NCBI GenBank assembly: GCA_002007465.1
Contig: LNAC01000164.1
Coordinates: 2,032,246-2,096,245, forward strand
Reading direction: 5' to 3'
Source of the DNA: Ailurus styani
Lineage: Eukaryota; Chordata; Mammalia; Carnivora; Ailuridae
Length of the DNA stretch: 64,000 nucleotides
Shown here: one piece after another, positions 1 through 41,765 of the stretch
Layout: each line of letters starts with the position of its first letter
How positions within the stretch are numbered: position 1 is the stretch's first letter
The notes under the pieces: generated by a model
Seen by the model: the letters and a program-made list of their open reading frames with translations, nothing else
The model's database searches: none
Told to the model about the DNA's origin: nothing
Translations under genes and position numbers: made by a program

Positions 1-159
1 ACAATAAAAGAAATTTTAATCTGAATTAAAATAGCAGTGAGATACCCCTTATTAAACCTATCAGATTGATAATGATTCAAACATTCAGGAGTGTCCAGTG
101 TTGGTGAGGGCATGAACAGAGAAATACATTCATGAGCCATTTAAAGTATTTATAAATTG

Positions 160-510
160 GGGAGGTACCTGGGTGGCTCAGTCGTGAACCATCAGACTCT
201 TGATTTCGGCTTAGGTCATGATCTCAGGGTTGTGAGATCAAGCCCCATGTTATGCTCCATGCTGGGTGTGGACCCTGCTTAAGATTCTCTCTCTCCCACA
301 GAGGTGGGGGGGGGTGGGGTAACTGGGTGACGGGCGTTAGGAGGGCACATGACTGGATAAGCACTGGGTGTTATATGCAACTGATTAATTACTGAACTCT
401 ACATCTGAAACTAGTAATGTATCATATATTGGCTAATTGAATTTAAATTTAAAAAAATGATTCTCTTTCTCCCTTTGCCCCTTCCCCTGCCCCTCTAAAA
501 AAAAAAAAAA
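160..510 (+). mobile_element. CAN-SINE split by a 5'-truncated L1 3' end
   Basis: The SINE head (ACCTGGGTGGCTCAG) runs to about 297 and its tail resumes at about 457 to end in a poly(A) near 511. Between them is about 155 bases typical of the carnivore L1 3' end (GCACTGGGTGTTATATGCAA ... GAATTTAAATTTAAAAAAA). Near-identical GATTCTCTCTCTCCC and GATTCTCTTTCTCCC flank it, as a target-site duplication would. Confidence 0.8.
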
Positions 511-739
511 GTATAAATTGGTAAACATTTAGGAGGGAAATTTGGTCAGCTGTATCTGAAGGCCTGACTCTGAGCTTCCAGCCCTTACCACAGTCAGGAG
601 AGACTGAGGTCCTAGAAGAAGCAAAGACTAAAGGTGAGGAGACACTGTTCTCACATGACTCTGCCACATGAGCAGACAGACCCTTCACTGCTGGGCTTCA
701 CCTCCCCTCCCCCCTCCTTCCAGTTAAGCCAGGGGAAGT

Positions 740-930
740 GAGAAAGACCAGAGTGCTGGAGTTACACTCAATCGCTTGGGTTAGGATCCTGGCTCCTACA
801 CTTCTTAAGCGTCACCTCAGGCAAGTGGTTTGCCCTCTCCAAGCCTCAATTCTCCCATCTGTAAAATGGGGATAATCACCTATTTCAACAGAGTTGACAG
901 GAGAATTAAATCAATCAGTACAAGGGAATC
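740..930 (+). mobile_element. MIR SINE remnant
   Basis: Contains the MIR hallmark CTCCAAGCCTCAATTCTCCC, then ATCTGTAAAATGGGGATAAT. Old and diverged. Confidence 0.7.
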
Positions 931-1664
931 ATGCCTGACAACTGGCAGGAGATCAGTCCACTGTAGCTTTCACCATCCCCCCCCCCTTTTTTTTTACATT
1001 GCAGAGAGAGTGGGTCTGAGAAGACTTTGAAAGCTGTACCACTTTGTTTTTCAAAAGGTCAGGATCTCTCCTGGGAACGCTCCTTTCTTCCTCACACCTC
1101 AATAGAAAAATCAATGTAGAAATCCAGAGACTGAGATCGGTGACTTCCTGCATTTCCTGCCCCAAAGGCTCAGTCTCAGCCTCTATATTGTCCACCCCCG
1201 CCAGCGGGTCAATACGAAGGCCAGTCCAAAAGGGACAAGTAGTTCCTGCCTCCCTCCCCGAAGCCGACCCCCTCTCATTCACCCAATGAAGGCGATGCTC
1301 CGTCAGCCCCATTTACAGAGCATGAGGAGGCAGAAGCAGGGTAGGGGGGCAGGGAGAGGCAAGACAGAGGGGAGGGAGAACTTGGTTGCTATGCCTGATA
1401 AACATTTGTGGAAGAGGAAAAGGAGACAAAAGCAGGATAGGTCATGCAGGTGGGCCTGAGCTGTCTATGGTTTCATTGTAACAGCTCCCGGAGAGGCTGG
1501 GTTGTGGGGGACGTGGAGGTGACGAGGGGCTTGGAGAAGAGTGGGGGCCAACTAGTGCTCTTTGAGAGACACAGGTGAGGGCACAACTGTTTGATGAACA
1601 ACTAGCAGCCAGACTGTGCAGAGACTGGCCCACTGGAGGACCTGCATGGCTCATGACTGCCTCA

Positions 1665-30437
<28,773 letters not shown>

Positions 30438-31052
30438 CTGGAGGGGAATGAAGAGATGAAGAGGTGAGTCAGAGAGGACAGGTGGTAAGGGCTCTAAAGC
30501 CCAGCAGGACCAGCACCAGGCAGCCTGCCCGGGGACAGGAGGGTGGCGGAGACGATCTTCTCAGGACCTCCGGGCTGGACCACAGGTTCGGGCTGTGGCA
30601 TCCTCGGGCAGTAGTCCTGCTCATCTCTCCCATGACCCAGATTCACCCTCTGTACCCCAGTCCTGCCTTCCCTGTTACCTCTTACGTGTCTCTGTTGTGC
30701 CCTCCAGAATCCACCAAAGCCCTGTGAGAAAGATCCAGGTTGAGAGGAACTAGGGAAGGTCCCAGGACTTCTCCAAACCCCCTCCTTTTCCTGCTGGTGT
30801 ATGAGGTAAACAAAACTCCCGGCTGACAGCAGCCAGTCTCCTTGTTTCTTTCCATGTTCTCACCCGCACTCCAGGTGCCAGAGAAGAGTGAATCTGTGGG
30901 TGAATGGAGGGAACTGAGCTGGGTCTGCCTTCAGAGGGAGATTTAACAGAGGAGGCAAGAAAGTCAACAGAAGTACAGCTTCATCAGAACCAGACGCCAA
31001 CCCACAGAAATAACCTGAGGCCCCACAGCAGCCATCCCCAGGCCCAGCGTGC

Positions 31053-31073
31053 GGCGCTGTCCAGGGTGCTGGG
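31053..31073 (-). promoter_or_regulatory. Candidate RE1/NRSE (REST binding site) in PSD2 intron 1
   Basis: On the gene strand the 21 bases read CCCAGCACC, CT, then GGACAGCGCC. Both RE1 half-sites (CAGCACC and GGACAGCGCC) are intact at the canonical 2-base spacing; 18 of 21 positions agree with the consensus as I know it. REST silences neuronal genes outside neurons, and PSD2 is brain-enriched, so location and target agree. It lies 616 bases upstream of exon 2. Confidence 0.75.
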
Positions 31074-31595
31074 CGGGTAAGGCACCACCCAGGACCCTCA
31101 CCTGCACAGTCGGCCTGCCTCCGCTGCCAGGAGCCCAGAGCCCTGGCTGTGCGAGGAGAAAGGAGGAGGGCGCCTGGGGTTCCCTTCCACACTGGGGGAG
31201 TGGGGGGCAGAGCTCGCCCAGCCTGGAGGAGGGATGTCATAGAGCATTCTGGGGAGAGCACTGGAAGGGGAACTGGGCCCTGCTCTGCCCAATTCACTGA
31301 GTGACCCTGTGTGGGTGCAGGTTGGGCCTCCTTACTGCCCCAGCCAGGCCAGCCCCCCACTCCCCTCTGCCATGCTTTGGGTCTGTACCTCCTCTTAAAA
31401 TGAGGAGATGCATTTCACCTGCCATCTCCATCCCTGCCCCCTTTTAAAGCTGATCAAAACCAGCCCACATTTCCCAGAGGCTTGCTGCCCAATCTAATCT
31501 CAGATGAGAGGGCAGATGCAATGGGCTAGTTCTGGCCCCCCTCAACCCGGTCTCTGCCCCTGGCCCACCTTGTCCCTAGGCTATTTCTGCATCCC

Positions 31596-31617
31596 CCACC
31601 CCACCCCACCCCACCCA
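31596..31617 (+). repeat. (CCCCA)n short microsatellite
   Basis: Four to five CCCCA units in intron 1. Confidence 0.85.
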
Positions 31618-32222
31618 TGACCTTTGCTACCAGGGATACAGACCATTCCCTCCAAACAACTTCCTTCCTTCCTTCTTCAGGCCTCAGCTTCCCCCAATAC
31701 CCCTAGGCTCTTCTGGAGAAAGGGTCCTGAGGGTTCAGGGGAGTCTGGAGGAGAGGGACTGTTCAGCTTTCTGGGCTGCAGCAGAACAAGTACAGCAGTA
31801 AGAATTTAAGTGAGACCCATTCTTCTTCTACTTGCCTGGTCTGAAGTGTTGCCTGAGGGACTTGTTAAAATAGATTATGAGCCCCTCCCTCCAAACCTCC
31901 TAAACCAGAACCTACAGGGATCAGATATGGCAATCTGTTGTTATTCTTTTTGAAAGTTTAGTAAACCATCAGTTAGACTCCAAAAGGAACTTCCCACATG
32001 AAGAAGATGCGCCTGGATAGGAAGGTCAGTCTACTTCTCTGGGGGCTTCCAGGCCCTGGAGGAGGAATCTGTCACCACGGGACCACTTAAGATTCATTGT
32101 ACCCTAGGTTTTTGCCCATGGAGAAAAGAAAACAGGGTAGGCAGGGATCTAGGGCCTCCACCCACCACCCTGAGCATTTCTCCTTGAGTTCTGAAGACTA
32201 AACAAGTGTAACATTTTACTTA

Positions 32223-32290
32223 AAAACAAACAAACAAACAAACAACAACAACAAAAAAAAACATCTACAGTTTCAAAAAAAAAAAAAAAA
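32223..32290 (+). repeat. AAAC/AAC repeat and A-run
   Basis: (AAAC)n followed by (AAC)n, then an A-run at 32276-32290. It may be the tail of a decayed retroelement, but no body is recognisable. Confidence 0.8.
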
Positions 32291-33379
32291 CCCATGAAGA
32301 TCCAGGCAGTAGACTATCTGGGCCCTGATCCTAGGACACCGGGGACCCCAAGGGGCTCGGCACTAAGTGAGGGTTTCTTTCTGGTCTGCCCTAAATCCCT
32401 GCTGCTGCAGTTGCTATTTCCATCTGTTCCCTCCGGTTGTGTACTCGGAGAGAGGAGAACAGGAGGTCACCTCCTCCACTGAGACTTCTGGAGCGGGGGG
32501 GGGGGGGCAGGTATTTCTAAAGGAAAGAGGAGGGAAAGTGGGGACTTCTGGCTTGCTGCCTGAGTTCTAGTCCTCTGGCCTGCTTTCTGGTCCAGGGGCC
32601 TGGATCCCCATTGGATCTGGGGCACAGGGCTCCAACCCAATTCCACCAGGGCGCCTCAAGCTCCCACACCCACACATGGAGGCTGAGTCCAGAAGGACGG
32701 AGTGCCTCCCCTTTGGTCAGGGCTCTGTCTGAGGTCCCAGTGAAGGCTGAGAGTTGAAAGCATAAGCAGTTTCCTGTTATGCTAATGCTACACCAACCCC
32801 AAAGCCAAGGTTATGAACAAATTAAGGACATCTTGGGAGGCCCAACCTCACCCCCCAACTTCCAGCAGCTGCCTCAGGCTGGCTCCAAACCTACCTGCCC
32901 TGCCTTGTCCTCCTGCAGCTGGGAGTGGGATAAAAGTTCTGCCAACACCGGGCACTGGGCCGTGTCCTCAGTTTCTGGGGGTGGGCAGACAAGGGGCAGC
33001 ATTGAGCTCCTCTGGGCGGGGGGCCCAGAGTCCCTGCCTGGGCTGAGGGCCAGCTGAGCCCAGAAATAGCTGGGCCAGGACACCCTCTCTCTTTCTGAGC
33101 CCAAGAGAGGGGTGCATAAAGGGGGCTTCAGGTCAGAGGTGTGAAACAATACCCCAAGACTTCACTCTGAACCACCATGTGCCCTGAGATGCATCACTGT
33201 CCCCTCTGGCCATTATGAACCCATCTGCAGAGTGGGAGCATCAGCTCTGCTCTCCTCCTTCCCCAGGGTTGGTGAGAGAGCTTGAGGCCATGAATGCAAA
33301 GAAAGCAGAAATGCAAGGAAGAACAAACTCCTACAGAGATCAAGGAGAAACACAGCTGTGGTCCACTCTTTCCACCACT

Positions 33380-33470
33380 ACATTTGACAAACGGAGAGAC
33401 TGAGGTACAGAACCAGGAAAAGCTGTGCCCAAGATCACACAGTTGAAGAGCTGGCTCTACAACTCAGGGA
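33380..33470 (+). mobile_element. MIR fragment
   Basis: GACAAACGGAGAGACTGAGG and CCAAGATCACACAGTTGAAG are MIR core phrases. Confidence 0.65.
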
Positions 33471-33989
33471 TAGCTTCCTTCTGCACCTGGATGGGTTGGA
33501 GGCGCAGGAGGAGCCCCCAGGTTCCCAGGCCCTCCGTCAGATCCTCCCACAAGATCAACAGCTCAAATCTTCAACCAGGAGACTCTACCCGAAGCAGTGA
33601 CCCTTCCCCCTCCATCCCTGCTGGGGAGAGCAAGGGAGGAGGAAGTACAGCTGGGCCACAAGGCACTGATCCCAAGGAGAAGCTGACAAATGACAGGCTG
33701 GCAGTGGCTAGATCCCCTGTATTCTCTCACAGCATAAACCAGACCCTGCTCCAAGCAGGGGCTCCTGCCACCCCTTGCCCTTGAGATGACCTTGGGCTCA
33801 GTGGCATCTTTTTCAGCTCCAACTAAGGTGGACCCAGGATGATAATGGAACACTGGCAGGGCCAGGGCCAAATGCCAAACCAGCCACTTTCTGGGTCTCA
33901 ACTGTGCCTAAGACAACCCTGTCTCCCTCTTCATTCTCCCCATGGCAGCAAGAATGAACAGTGAAAACACAAATCACATTATATCCTTC

Positions 33990-34510
33990 TCACGCTCATA
34001 ACCCTCCAATGTCTCCCACTGCCCTTCGATTAGAATTCATTCTCCTTAGCATGGCCTAAAAAAGCCTTGCCTAAGCTGGTTCACTGCCCTCTCCCCATCC
34101 CCCACCCCATCAGCCACACTGGCCTTCTTTCTGCTCCCTGAGCTCATTCCCACCTCAGGGCCTTTGCACCAGCTGTACCCTTGGCCTAGAATGCTCTTTC
34201 CCTAGATCTCTAAATGACTGCCTCTCCTGTCACTTAGGGCTCAACTCCAACGCTGCCTCCTCACAGAGGCCCTCTCCCACCACCCTGCACTCTCACACTC
34301 CTCCACTGAGCATCCAATCTGCCAAGCGTCACTTAGCAGAACTGAAACTCCTTTTTCTATGTGCTTCCTTATTTCCTGCCCATCTCTCTCAGGAGGATGA
34401 CAACTCAGGGATCGGAGGGTGGGGGCTGGATCGCATTCACTGCCTCCCCCAGAACCTAGCACCAAGCCTGGCAAACAGCGAGCACTGTTTTAAGTATCTG
34501 ACGAATGAAC
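33990..34510 (+). mobile_element. L2 LINE 3' end
   Basis: CAGGGCCTTTGCACCAGCTG, then TAGAATGCTCTTTCCCTAGA, ending near ACTGTTTTAAGTATCTGACG. Confidence 0.8.
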
Positions 34511-36659
34511 AACCTGGAGGTTTTCATCATCACTGTTGTAGGCAGGGGCCTAGAGACGTTGAGGGACATGTTTAGGGTCACAAAGCGGGAAAGAAGCGAG
34601 GCTGGCATTCTGCTTGGAATGACATTGGACTGTCACGGGGATACCTTGTGTGGTGACTTCCACGTAGAGATCCAAGCCAGGGACTGTGAAAGCCCAAGGA
34701 AAGGTCTGGAGAAGGGGGCCCAGCAAAGAGGGTTTTAGGGCCCAACGTGCTCTATAAGACAGAGGGGAGAATGAATGGGTACTGAGGCCTGTGTGTATGT
34801 CTGAGCAAGTATATGGTGCAGGCACTTATAGGCACATACATGCACACACACACAAGCACACATGAAGCGAGCTGGACAGCCCCTCATGAGGCAGTCCCCC
34901 TAGGTGATGGGGTAGAGATGAGGAGCCTACAGGCCTAGAGGCAAGGTTCAGGCCAGCTAGACCAACATCACCGGGCAGTTGGGATTAAAATCATTCTGCC
35001 TTCAGAGAAGCCAGGAGCTGGAAAGGGACAACTCATTGCTTTGTGTTAGGGTGGGGGGTGGAGATGATAGGCACCCACATTGACCACAGCCCTGCAGACA
35101 TCGGATCCTGGCAGCCTGTCAAGTGGCTCCTGAGGCAAGGGCTTTGGGGGCCCAGCCTGAGGGTGGAGGCAGGAGAGAGGCTCCCTTGAGGCCCAGGAGG
35201 TGGGCCAGAGAGAGTGCCCCACACTTTCCTGAGACAGGTGAGGCCCCTCCAATCCCGACCCCACCAACACTCCCACCCCGGGGCCAGGCTCCCTCCTCAG
35301 TCCACCTCAAGGCAGAAGAGCAACCCTAGGTGCAGGGCCAGGATGGGGGCCTGGGCTTCCCCAAAACAGTGCCCGAGCCCTTCCAAGGCTGCCAGCCCAG
35401 GGTTACCAAGGAGCCCAGCATCAACCCTGCTTTCTTCCGCTCAGTTTGGGCCCTTGGGGAACCAGCTTTGCCTTGGGTAGTGAGCATCTGAACGGCCTTC
35501 TCTCTCTCACGGTTGGGCAGGCAGAGGTCCCCAGGGCCGGGTGCACATTTGCATCTCATCTGCATGTACCCCTCAGCCTGCTGGGACTCTCAGGAACCCC
35601 TGGGCCCCACTCTGCAAAGGTCATTCCTTGACATCTCCCTGACGTGCTTCTCTCTCTGCCTCCCAGCCACTTGGCACCCTCCTTTGCTTAGCATTTGCAT
35701 ACATCTGCATACCAGTTTGGAGGCCCCTCAACCCTGATGAAACACCTGTCTGCTGTCAAATCCCAAGTTAGGTATATAGCTGGGGACTCCACCCCCAGCT
35801 GACTTCCGTACAGGGGGAGACCTCTGTTATCTGGGACCGCAAGGGACTCAGCTGCTCTGGCTGTGACTGACCCTTGTCTGTCTCCCTGGAGCTTCATGGG
35901 ATACCTGGGACTCGCTCTGCTTCTTGAGCCCCATTTGACCCATGAGCCCGCAGACTGAGAGCTGAACACCAAGAGCTACAATGGACTAAGCAAACGTAAG
36001 TCCTCCCAGTCAGCCCTGCCTCCACTAACACGCCTGACTGAGGGTGGATGTGGGGGCCTCCATCTCTGAGCAGCCACTGCCCACCCCACCCCCCGCCCAA
36101 GGCTGGCTCAACAGCCAAGAGAGATGAACCAAGAAACTTCATCCTCCCTTTCCTCTGCCCAAGTTTTACTTAACTCCCACTCCCTAGATCCTCACATTCT
36201 CTCTCTGCCCCCCACCCCCCAAAGCCCTGCTACCTCTCTGCATCTTCCCCTCTGAACTTCCTCCACCCCCTCCCCAACCTCTTGATACTATTGCCCTACT
36301 TGACCCTACCCCTGGGGGGTACCCCCTCACCCTCCTCTCCCCCTCGCCCCCCGCCTATTCCTGTCTCTGCTTTAGGACTTCAGCACAGGGCCTGACCAAG
36401 GTTGTGGTCTCCTTGAGGCTGGATAAGGGCAAGCAGCATGTGCATGAAGCCAGCAGGTGTGAAACGGGCTGTAGGAGGCCATTCCACTGTCGCTACCCAC
36501 ACTCATCGTTGAGAGAGTCCCTCCCATTCAGCAACAGCCCACTGCCAGAAGATGTGGGGCCTGGTCAACAGCCTCACCACTTGATGGGAGGTACATGGGG
36601 TAGGAAAGACAGAGAGGAGTTAGGAATGCCAACAGTATTTGGGCCCTGATCTCAGGATG

Positions 36660-37600
36660 GTTGGAGCTGCCATTCCTGAGATGGGGAAGACTGGGCGGAG
36701 CAGGTCTGGGGAGGAAGATCGGGAGCTCCGCTTTGGACAAGTTGAGTTTGAAGGGTCTAGTAGACATGACAGTTGAGATGTTAAAAAAGCTACTGGAACT
36801 CAGGAGAGAGCTCAAAATTGGGAGCATAAATGTGAAAACTGGCAGCACGTAGCCACAGGACCGGACGAGATAGGCACAGGAGTGGAGGTAGAGGATGACG
36901 GGCGTGCAGGGGCTGAGTCCTGGGACACCGCCATGTGCAGAGGTGGGGGCGGGGCAGAGCAGAAGGAAACTGAGTAGGATCAACCACAAGGCCAGAGGCA
37001 AATGAGAAAGGATGTGCTGGAAGTCAAAGAGAATATTTTAGGAATTGGGAGAAACTGAATGTGTCAGATGCTTCAGATGGGGACTGAGACTTGGCCACTG
37101 AGGGTAGCAACATGGAGGTCAGTGGTGACCTTGAAAAGAGCAGTCACCGGAAGGGCGTACAAGCCCAGTTGGAGTGGAGTCCAGAGAGAGTGGAAGGAGA
37201 GGACCAGGAGATAATGAGTCCCGACAACCCTTCTGGGGAGCTTTGCTATGACGGAGAGCAGAGATGCAGTGGCCACTGGACGGAGAACACAAGAGAGCCA
37301 CCTTGTAAGACAGAAGGAACAAGAGCAAGTGTCTGCTGGTGGAAGGATCCGGTACAGGAGGAACTGACAAGGCAGGAGGGGGCCCTGGCTGCAGCAATGC
37401 CCTCATGCGGATACAGGGGGACAGGGTCTAGCCAAAAGGAGCAAGGAGGAGGGACAGGAAGGCCTCACCCGCAGCGACAGGAGGAAGGCAGAGCCGTGGG
37501 TGCAGGTGCCGGGAGATGGGAGAATGTCACAACTGTGAGCCTGAGAAAGTCCCAATTGCTTGCTTCTATTTTCTCAAAGAAGTATGAAGCCAGATCATCA
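36660..37600 (-). mobile_element. L2 LINE, antisense
   Basis: The reverse complement matches L2. Hallmarks on the plus strand are TTGGACAAGTTGAGTTTGAA, GTAGCAACATGGAGGTCAGT and GGTGACCTTGAAAAGAGCAG, the reverse of the L2 reverse-transcriptase region. Frames are destroyed. Confidence 0.75.
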
Positions 37601-38989
37601 GCTAGAAGGGAGGATGGGGAACGAGGGGCAAGGACAGGGTAGAAGACAAAGTGTGAAATAGCCAGCGGCAGGGGGAAAGGAAATGGCCTCAGGACCCATG
37701 GTGGGAATGCGGGACAGCGCAAGAACTCGCCTGAAGCTTACGGTTTTGAACTTCAAGTGAGACCCATCCGGGTTGTGGTTTTTCTCAGCCCCGCTCAGCT
37801 GGACAGGGGCAGATGTGAAGCTGGCTGGGCACTGGATTTAACCAGCCTGGGGTTTCGCCAAGAAAGCATGAAGAAGCAATGAGGTAAGGGAGTTGGGGGT
37901 CCGCACAGGAGGGATTATCCTGAGTTTTAGAGTGGCCCCTGGCCCATGCTCAAACTCCCTCCCCTGCTGGTGCCGGAAAGCCCCCCCACCCGTTTGTTCC
38001 CTGCTGTGAGTCATGAATGGCCTTCCCTCTGCCCTCATCCTGAAATGAGCTTCTGAGAGGGTGGCCACAGGCGGCCACAAACACCTGAGAAATGAACTTC
38101 CCACACACCATTCCTCTCACCTGGAGAGTAACGTGGATCCTGCATACTCAAAATTTCATCCTCTGTCACCCTTCCCAGGCCATCACAATACAGCTCTCCC
38201 TACCTCAAGTCAGACGCCAGTGCCTGTCCGTTGACCTCCTCCCTCTCTCCTTACCCTCCTCTCCACCTCCCACCTGCCACATCCGGGTCCCAGGAGGGCC
38301 ACCGCACCACTGACGCCATTCCCACCGTGCATTCCCTCTGCGTGCCATACGCAGCAGCCCCAAATTCAGTGCCCGGCCTCTCGTCCTGGGCCCCGTCCTG
38401 GCAGCCGGACGGGTCCTTATCCACCACCCTGGCCCTGCCAATCCCCCTCCAACCTCCTCAAACACACCTGTCCCATTACTCTCCTCTCTAAAGCCCTTGG
38501 TGGCTCCCAGGGTCTTCAGAGAAAGGCCCAGCTCATCCGCCCACATTCCAGGCCCCGCCCCTTTTCTTCCTGTCTTGGCCCCCTCTATCTCCTCTCCCCT
38601 CACTACTTCCTGCCCCCAGTTGTGGCTCACCCCCACACCACCCCTGAGGTTGGGAGTTCCTTGAAGGCCTCATCAGTGCCTGCTCAATCACCCTTCTCCA
38701 GTATGTGGTCTGAGGTACGGGCTCAGTCAGTTTTGCTGACCTGGTGCATGGATGACCAGGTGGGTGAAGCTTCTGGAAGTGGAAAGAGAGAGGAATGGAG
38801 TGAAATGGGATTCCTTAGCCAAGTGAACTCACTTAGCTGACCACCTACTACAGGGCTCCTGATGAGAAGCACTGAGAAAAGGCAAACATTACCTATGGGA
38901 TATTCTTGCCAAAAAAATGTGTAAGGTAGACCTACTCATGAGCAAGCAACAAGACAAATTCAGAATGTGGGACAGTCTACAGGAAGAGT

Positions 38990-39340
38990 GACCCGGGCTC
39001 TTTAAAATTGACAGTGTCATAAAAGACAAAAAAAAAAAAAAAAAAAGGCAGGGCAATTGAATTGTTCCAGATTAAAGGAGACATAACTAAATGCGATGTG
39101 TGATCCTTGAACAAAACTTGTTTTTAAAACACTTATTAAGGATATTACTGGTACAACAAGAGGACCTTGAGTATGGATTACAGACTAGGTTAAACTGTGT
39201 CATTGTTAAACTCCTTGAGTATGACAATATATAGTCATTAGGTAGAAAAACGTCCTCGTCTCAGGAAATTCATGCTGAATTATTCGGAGGTGAAGCATTA
39301 GGATGTCTGCAACTTACTTTCAAAAGGCTCGGAGAGAGAA
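38990..39340 (+). mobile_element. Ancient L1-type interspersed repeat
   Basis: CATAACTAAATGCGATGTGT and GGATGTCTGCAACTTACTTT are phrases common to old mammalian repeats, possibly an L1 3' region. An 18-base A-run lies at about 39030. Confidence 0.45.
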
Positions 39341-40149
39341 ACACAATCGTAGGTAAAATGTCAACAATGGGCAGATCTAGGTCTCTAGGGGAAGGGCATA
39401 CAGGTGGGTGTTCATTGCAATGTCAGGTGTGATGAGACAAAAAGTTAGGGGGGAAGGAAAGGAGTGGAGGGACACACTCCAAAGAGGGGAGCTCAAGGCC
39501 CCGCTTGCCTGGGCACAAGGCAGAGAGGCAGCCCTGCCTTCCAGCAGGCCACGGCTGGATGCTAGGGTCAGTCGGGGCCAAGCAGGCACAGCCCTGGAGC
39601 GGCTCACCACCGAAAAAGGATCGGATCCCAAGGAATACTTACCTGCGAGCAAACCCACTAAAAAGGACGAGGGCCCTGCAAGAAACAGCCAGGTCCCAGG
39701 GAGACCAGCAAGGCAGCCCTGCCCCACCTCTGCCTGAGCTGTGGCAAGAAGCCAGGTGCAGCCCAGGCTCACCACTCCCCCCAAACACCCCTCAAGGGGC
39801 GACAGTCTGAGTGTATCCTCCTGTGTGAGGAGCCAGTCTAAATATGGAGCCCCAGACATAAGATGCCGCTCAAAACAGATTTTCCTGGAAAAGACCATCT
39901 GGCAAAGGATGTCTAGAACATCTTCTGTCACGGGAGCCAGTGTCATTTTCCTGCAGGCAAGCGTCCTGAATGGGAATGCCTCGATCCCACCTCTGTAGAA
40001 GACCCTGGCTTACTGCCTCAGTTTCCCCCAAGGTCACTCCCTTGCTCCAGGTGGAAAGGCACGCAGTCACCTCCCTCCTAACTTGCATCTCAGGGAAGAA
40101 GAGAATGAGACTGGGGACAGAGGTCCAAGCAGCAGACAGTTCTGCTCAG

Positions 40150-40300
40150 GTATGAATCCTCATTCTGCCACTTACTAAGTGACGCTCAACAGGCAACTTC
40201 TCCCTGAGCTTCAGTATCCACCTCCACAAAATGGGAATACTAGCAGTATCTCCCTCTGAAGGTTGCTGTGTGAGAGTACTTAGCCAGTGCTAATGCTCCA
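40150..40300 (+). mobile_element. MIR fragment
   Basis: CATTCTGCCACTTACTAAGT, then CACAAAATGGGAATACTAGC and GGTTGCTGTGTGAGAGTACT. Confidence 0.75.
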
Positions 40301-41541
40301 TATACGGAAGCTCAGCGGGGTCATGTCCCCCTGCTCGGAGACCCTCTCTCTCCGAGCTGATAGTGTATTTCCCTATACACTGGGGAAAGGGAGCTCTTGG
40401 GAGGGCAGGTCGCTCCTCCAGAGATAGGTGGTGAGCAGGGGAGAGCAGCTGGCCCATTTGATTGAGTCAGAGATCCCAGGTCACAGAACTTGTAGCTTCC
40501 CTGGGAGGCAGGGCTCCTAACCTTCGGGGGAGGGAGGTGGAGAATGACTATTTGCTCAGGGATAGGGGTTGGGCTTAGAGGTAGTCACAGTGCCTCTTAC
40601 CGGCTCTCCCTCAAGCTGCCTGAGTACACCCCCCCCCCCNGCCAATACGTAGCTCTTGCTTGCAGGGCGTAGAAGGAGCTAGGGGAACCTAAGAAAGTTC
40701 AAATGCCTCTCCTTAGACTCAAGCTGCCCATCCGCCCTGGCCAGACCCTAAACCCTCTCCCTGCTCCCCATTCACCCACCCATCAAGCTCAGCCTGGCTT
40801 ATCCTGAGCCTGCCAGGAATTTCAGACCCACTTCCATGTGGCTAGTGCTTCTGTCCCTAGTTCCCTTCCAGGGTCCCCCCCCAAGATGGCCCCAAGACAA
40901 AAGGGTAGTCTGGGGCAGTGCCCCCCCCCCCGGGCCTGTGTGGAGACAATGTCCCCAGCTCTGATTCAGGGAGCCCCAGATTTCTCCAGGGATGGCAACA
41001 GCCAGAATACCTCCTCTCAGGAGGGGGCCAGCTGGGCAGGGTGGTCCCCACATCTGGATTCCCTGCCCCACCCCAGCCCCCGCAGCGGGCTCTAAGGACC
41101 CCTCCCTCCCTGCGGCTGCCACGGCCATTATGTGCCTTCTCAGCCTTGCCCGCTGCCTGCCACGCCCCCACGCAAGCCCCTGTTCTAGCAGCAGAGTCCA
41201 GAGCTAGGAAGGCCTGGCCGCCAAGCCAGGCTGTCAAAGTTAGGAAACTGGAAACAGAAATAAATCCTCAAAGCTGCTCCGTGGTACAGGGAGCTGCCAG
41301 CAGGCCCCGGCAACCGCCCAACCCCCTGGGTCCCCTGCCACCAAGCTGCCACTGGCACCCCGTCAACGCACACATGTACCTCAGATTATACAAAGGGGGG
41401 GGGGGAATCAGGAGGCAGAGCCCTGAAGGCAATCGGGCCAACTGGCCCTGACTGGCCCTGCAGGCTGGCCTGGGGTTCTCTGCTGGCGCCCCCACTCCCT
41501 GGCCCAGACCCGGCCATCCCCGGGCTTCCTCTCACGGCCCC

Positions 41542-41555
41542 ATCTCCATGACAAC
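41542..41555 (-). promoter_or_regulatory. Candidate RFX X-box near PSD2 promoter
   Basis: The gene strand reads GTTGTCATGGAGAT, close to the RFX X-box palindrome (GTTGCCATGGCAAC type). It is about 210 bases inside intron 1 from exon 1. This is a motif match only. Confidence 0.35.
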
Positions 41556-41765
41556 CGTATCCTTCGGATGCTCCAGCCGCCACGGAATTGATCTCAAAAT
41601 GTAGCTTTGTTAGCAGACCCCGGCGGGCGTGGAGGGCGGAGGGCGGCGCCCTCCCGCATGCGTTCCCCCCAGCATCCCCTCCGGGCCCCCAACCCCACTT
41701 CGGGAGAGGCGGGGTCCCTGGGAACGAGGGCCCCTGGGACCAGGTGGCCCCGCGGCCCCACTCAC

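Larger units (their letters stand above)
30438..41765. other. PSD2 intron 1 (11.3 kb)
   Basis: Carries the RE1 candidate (31053), MIR pieces (33380-33470; 40150-40300), a sense L2 (33990-34510), an antisense L2 (36660-37600), an ancient repeat (38990-39340) and several homopolymers. One undetermined base lies at 40640, after an 11-C run. 31080-33370, 34510-36650 and 37600-38980 are mostly unique with no coding signal. No CAN-SINE was recognised here, in contrast to intron 7. Confidence 0.65.
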
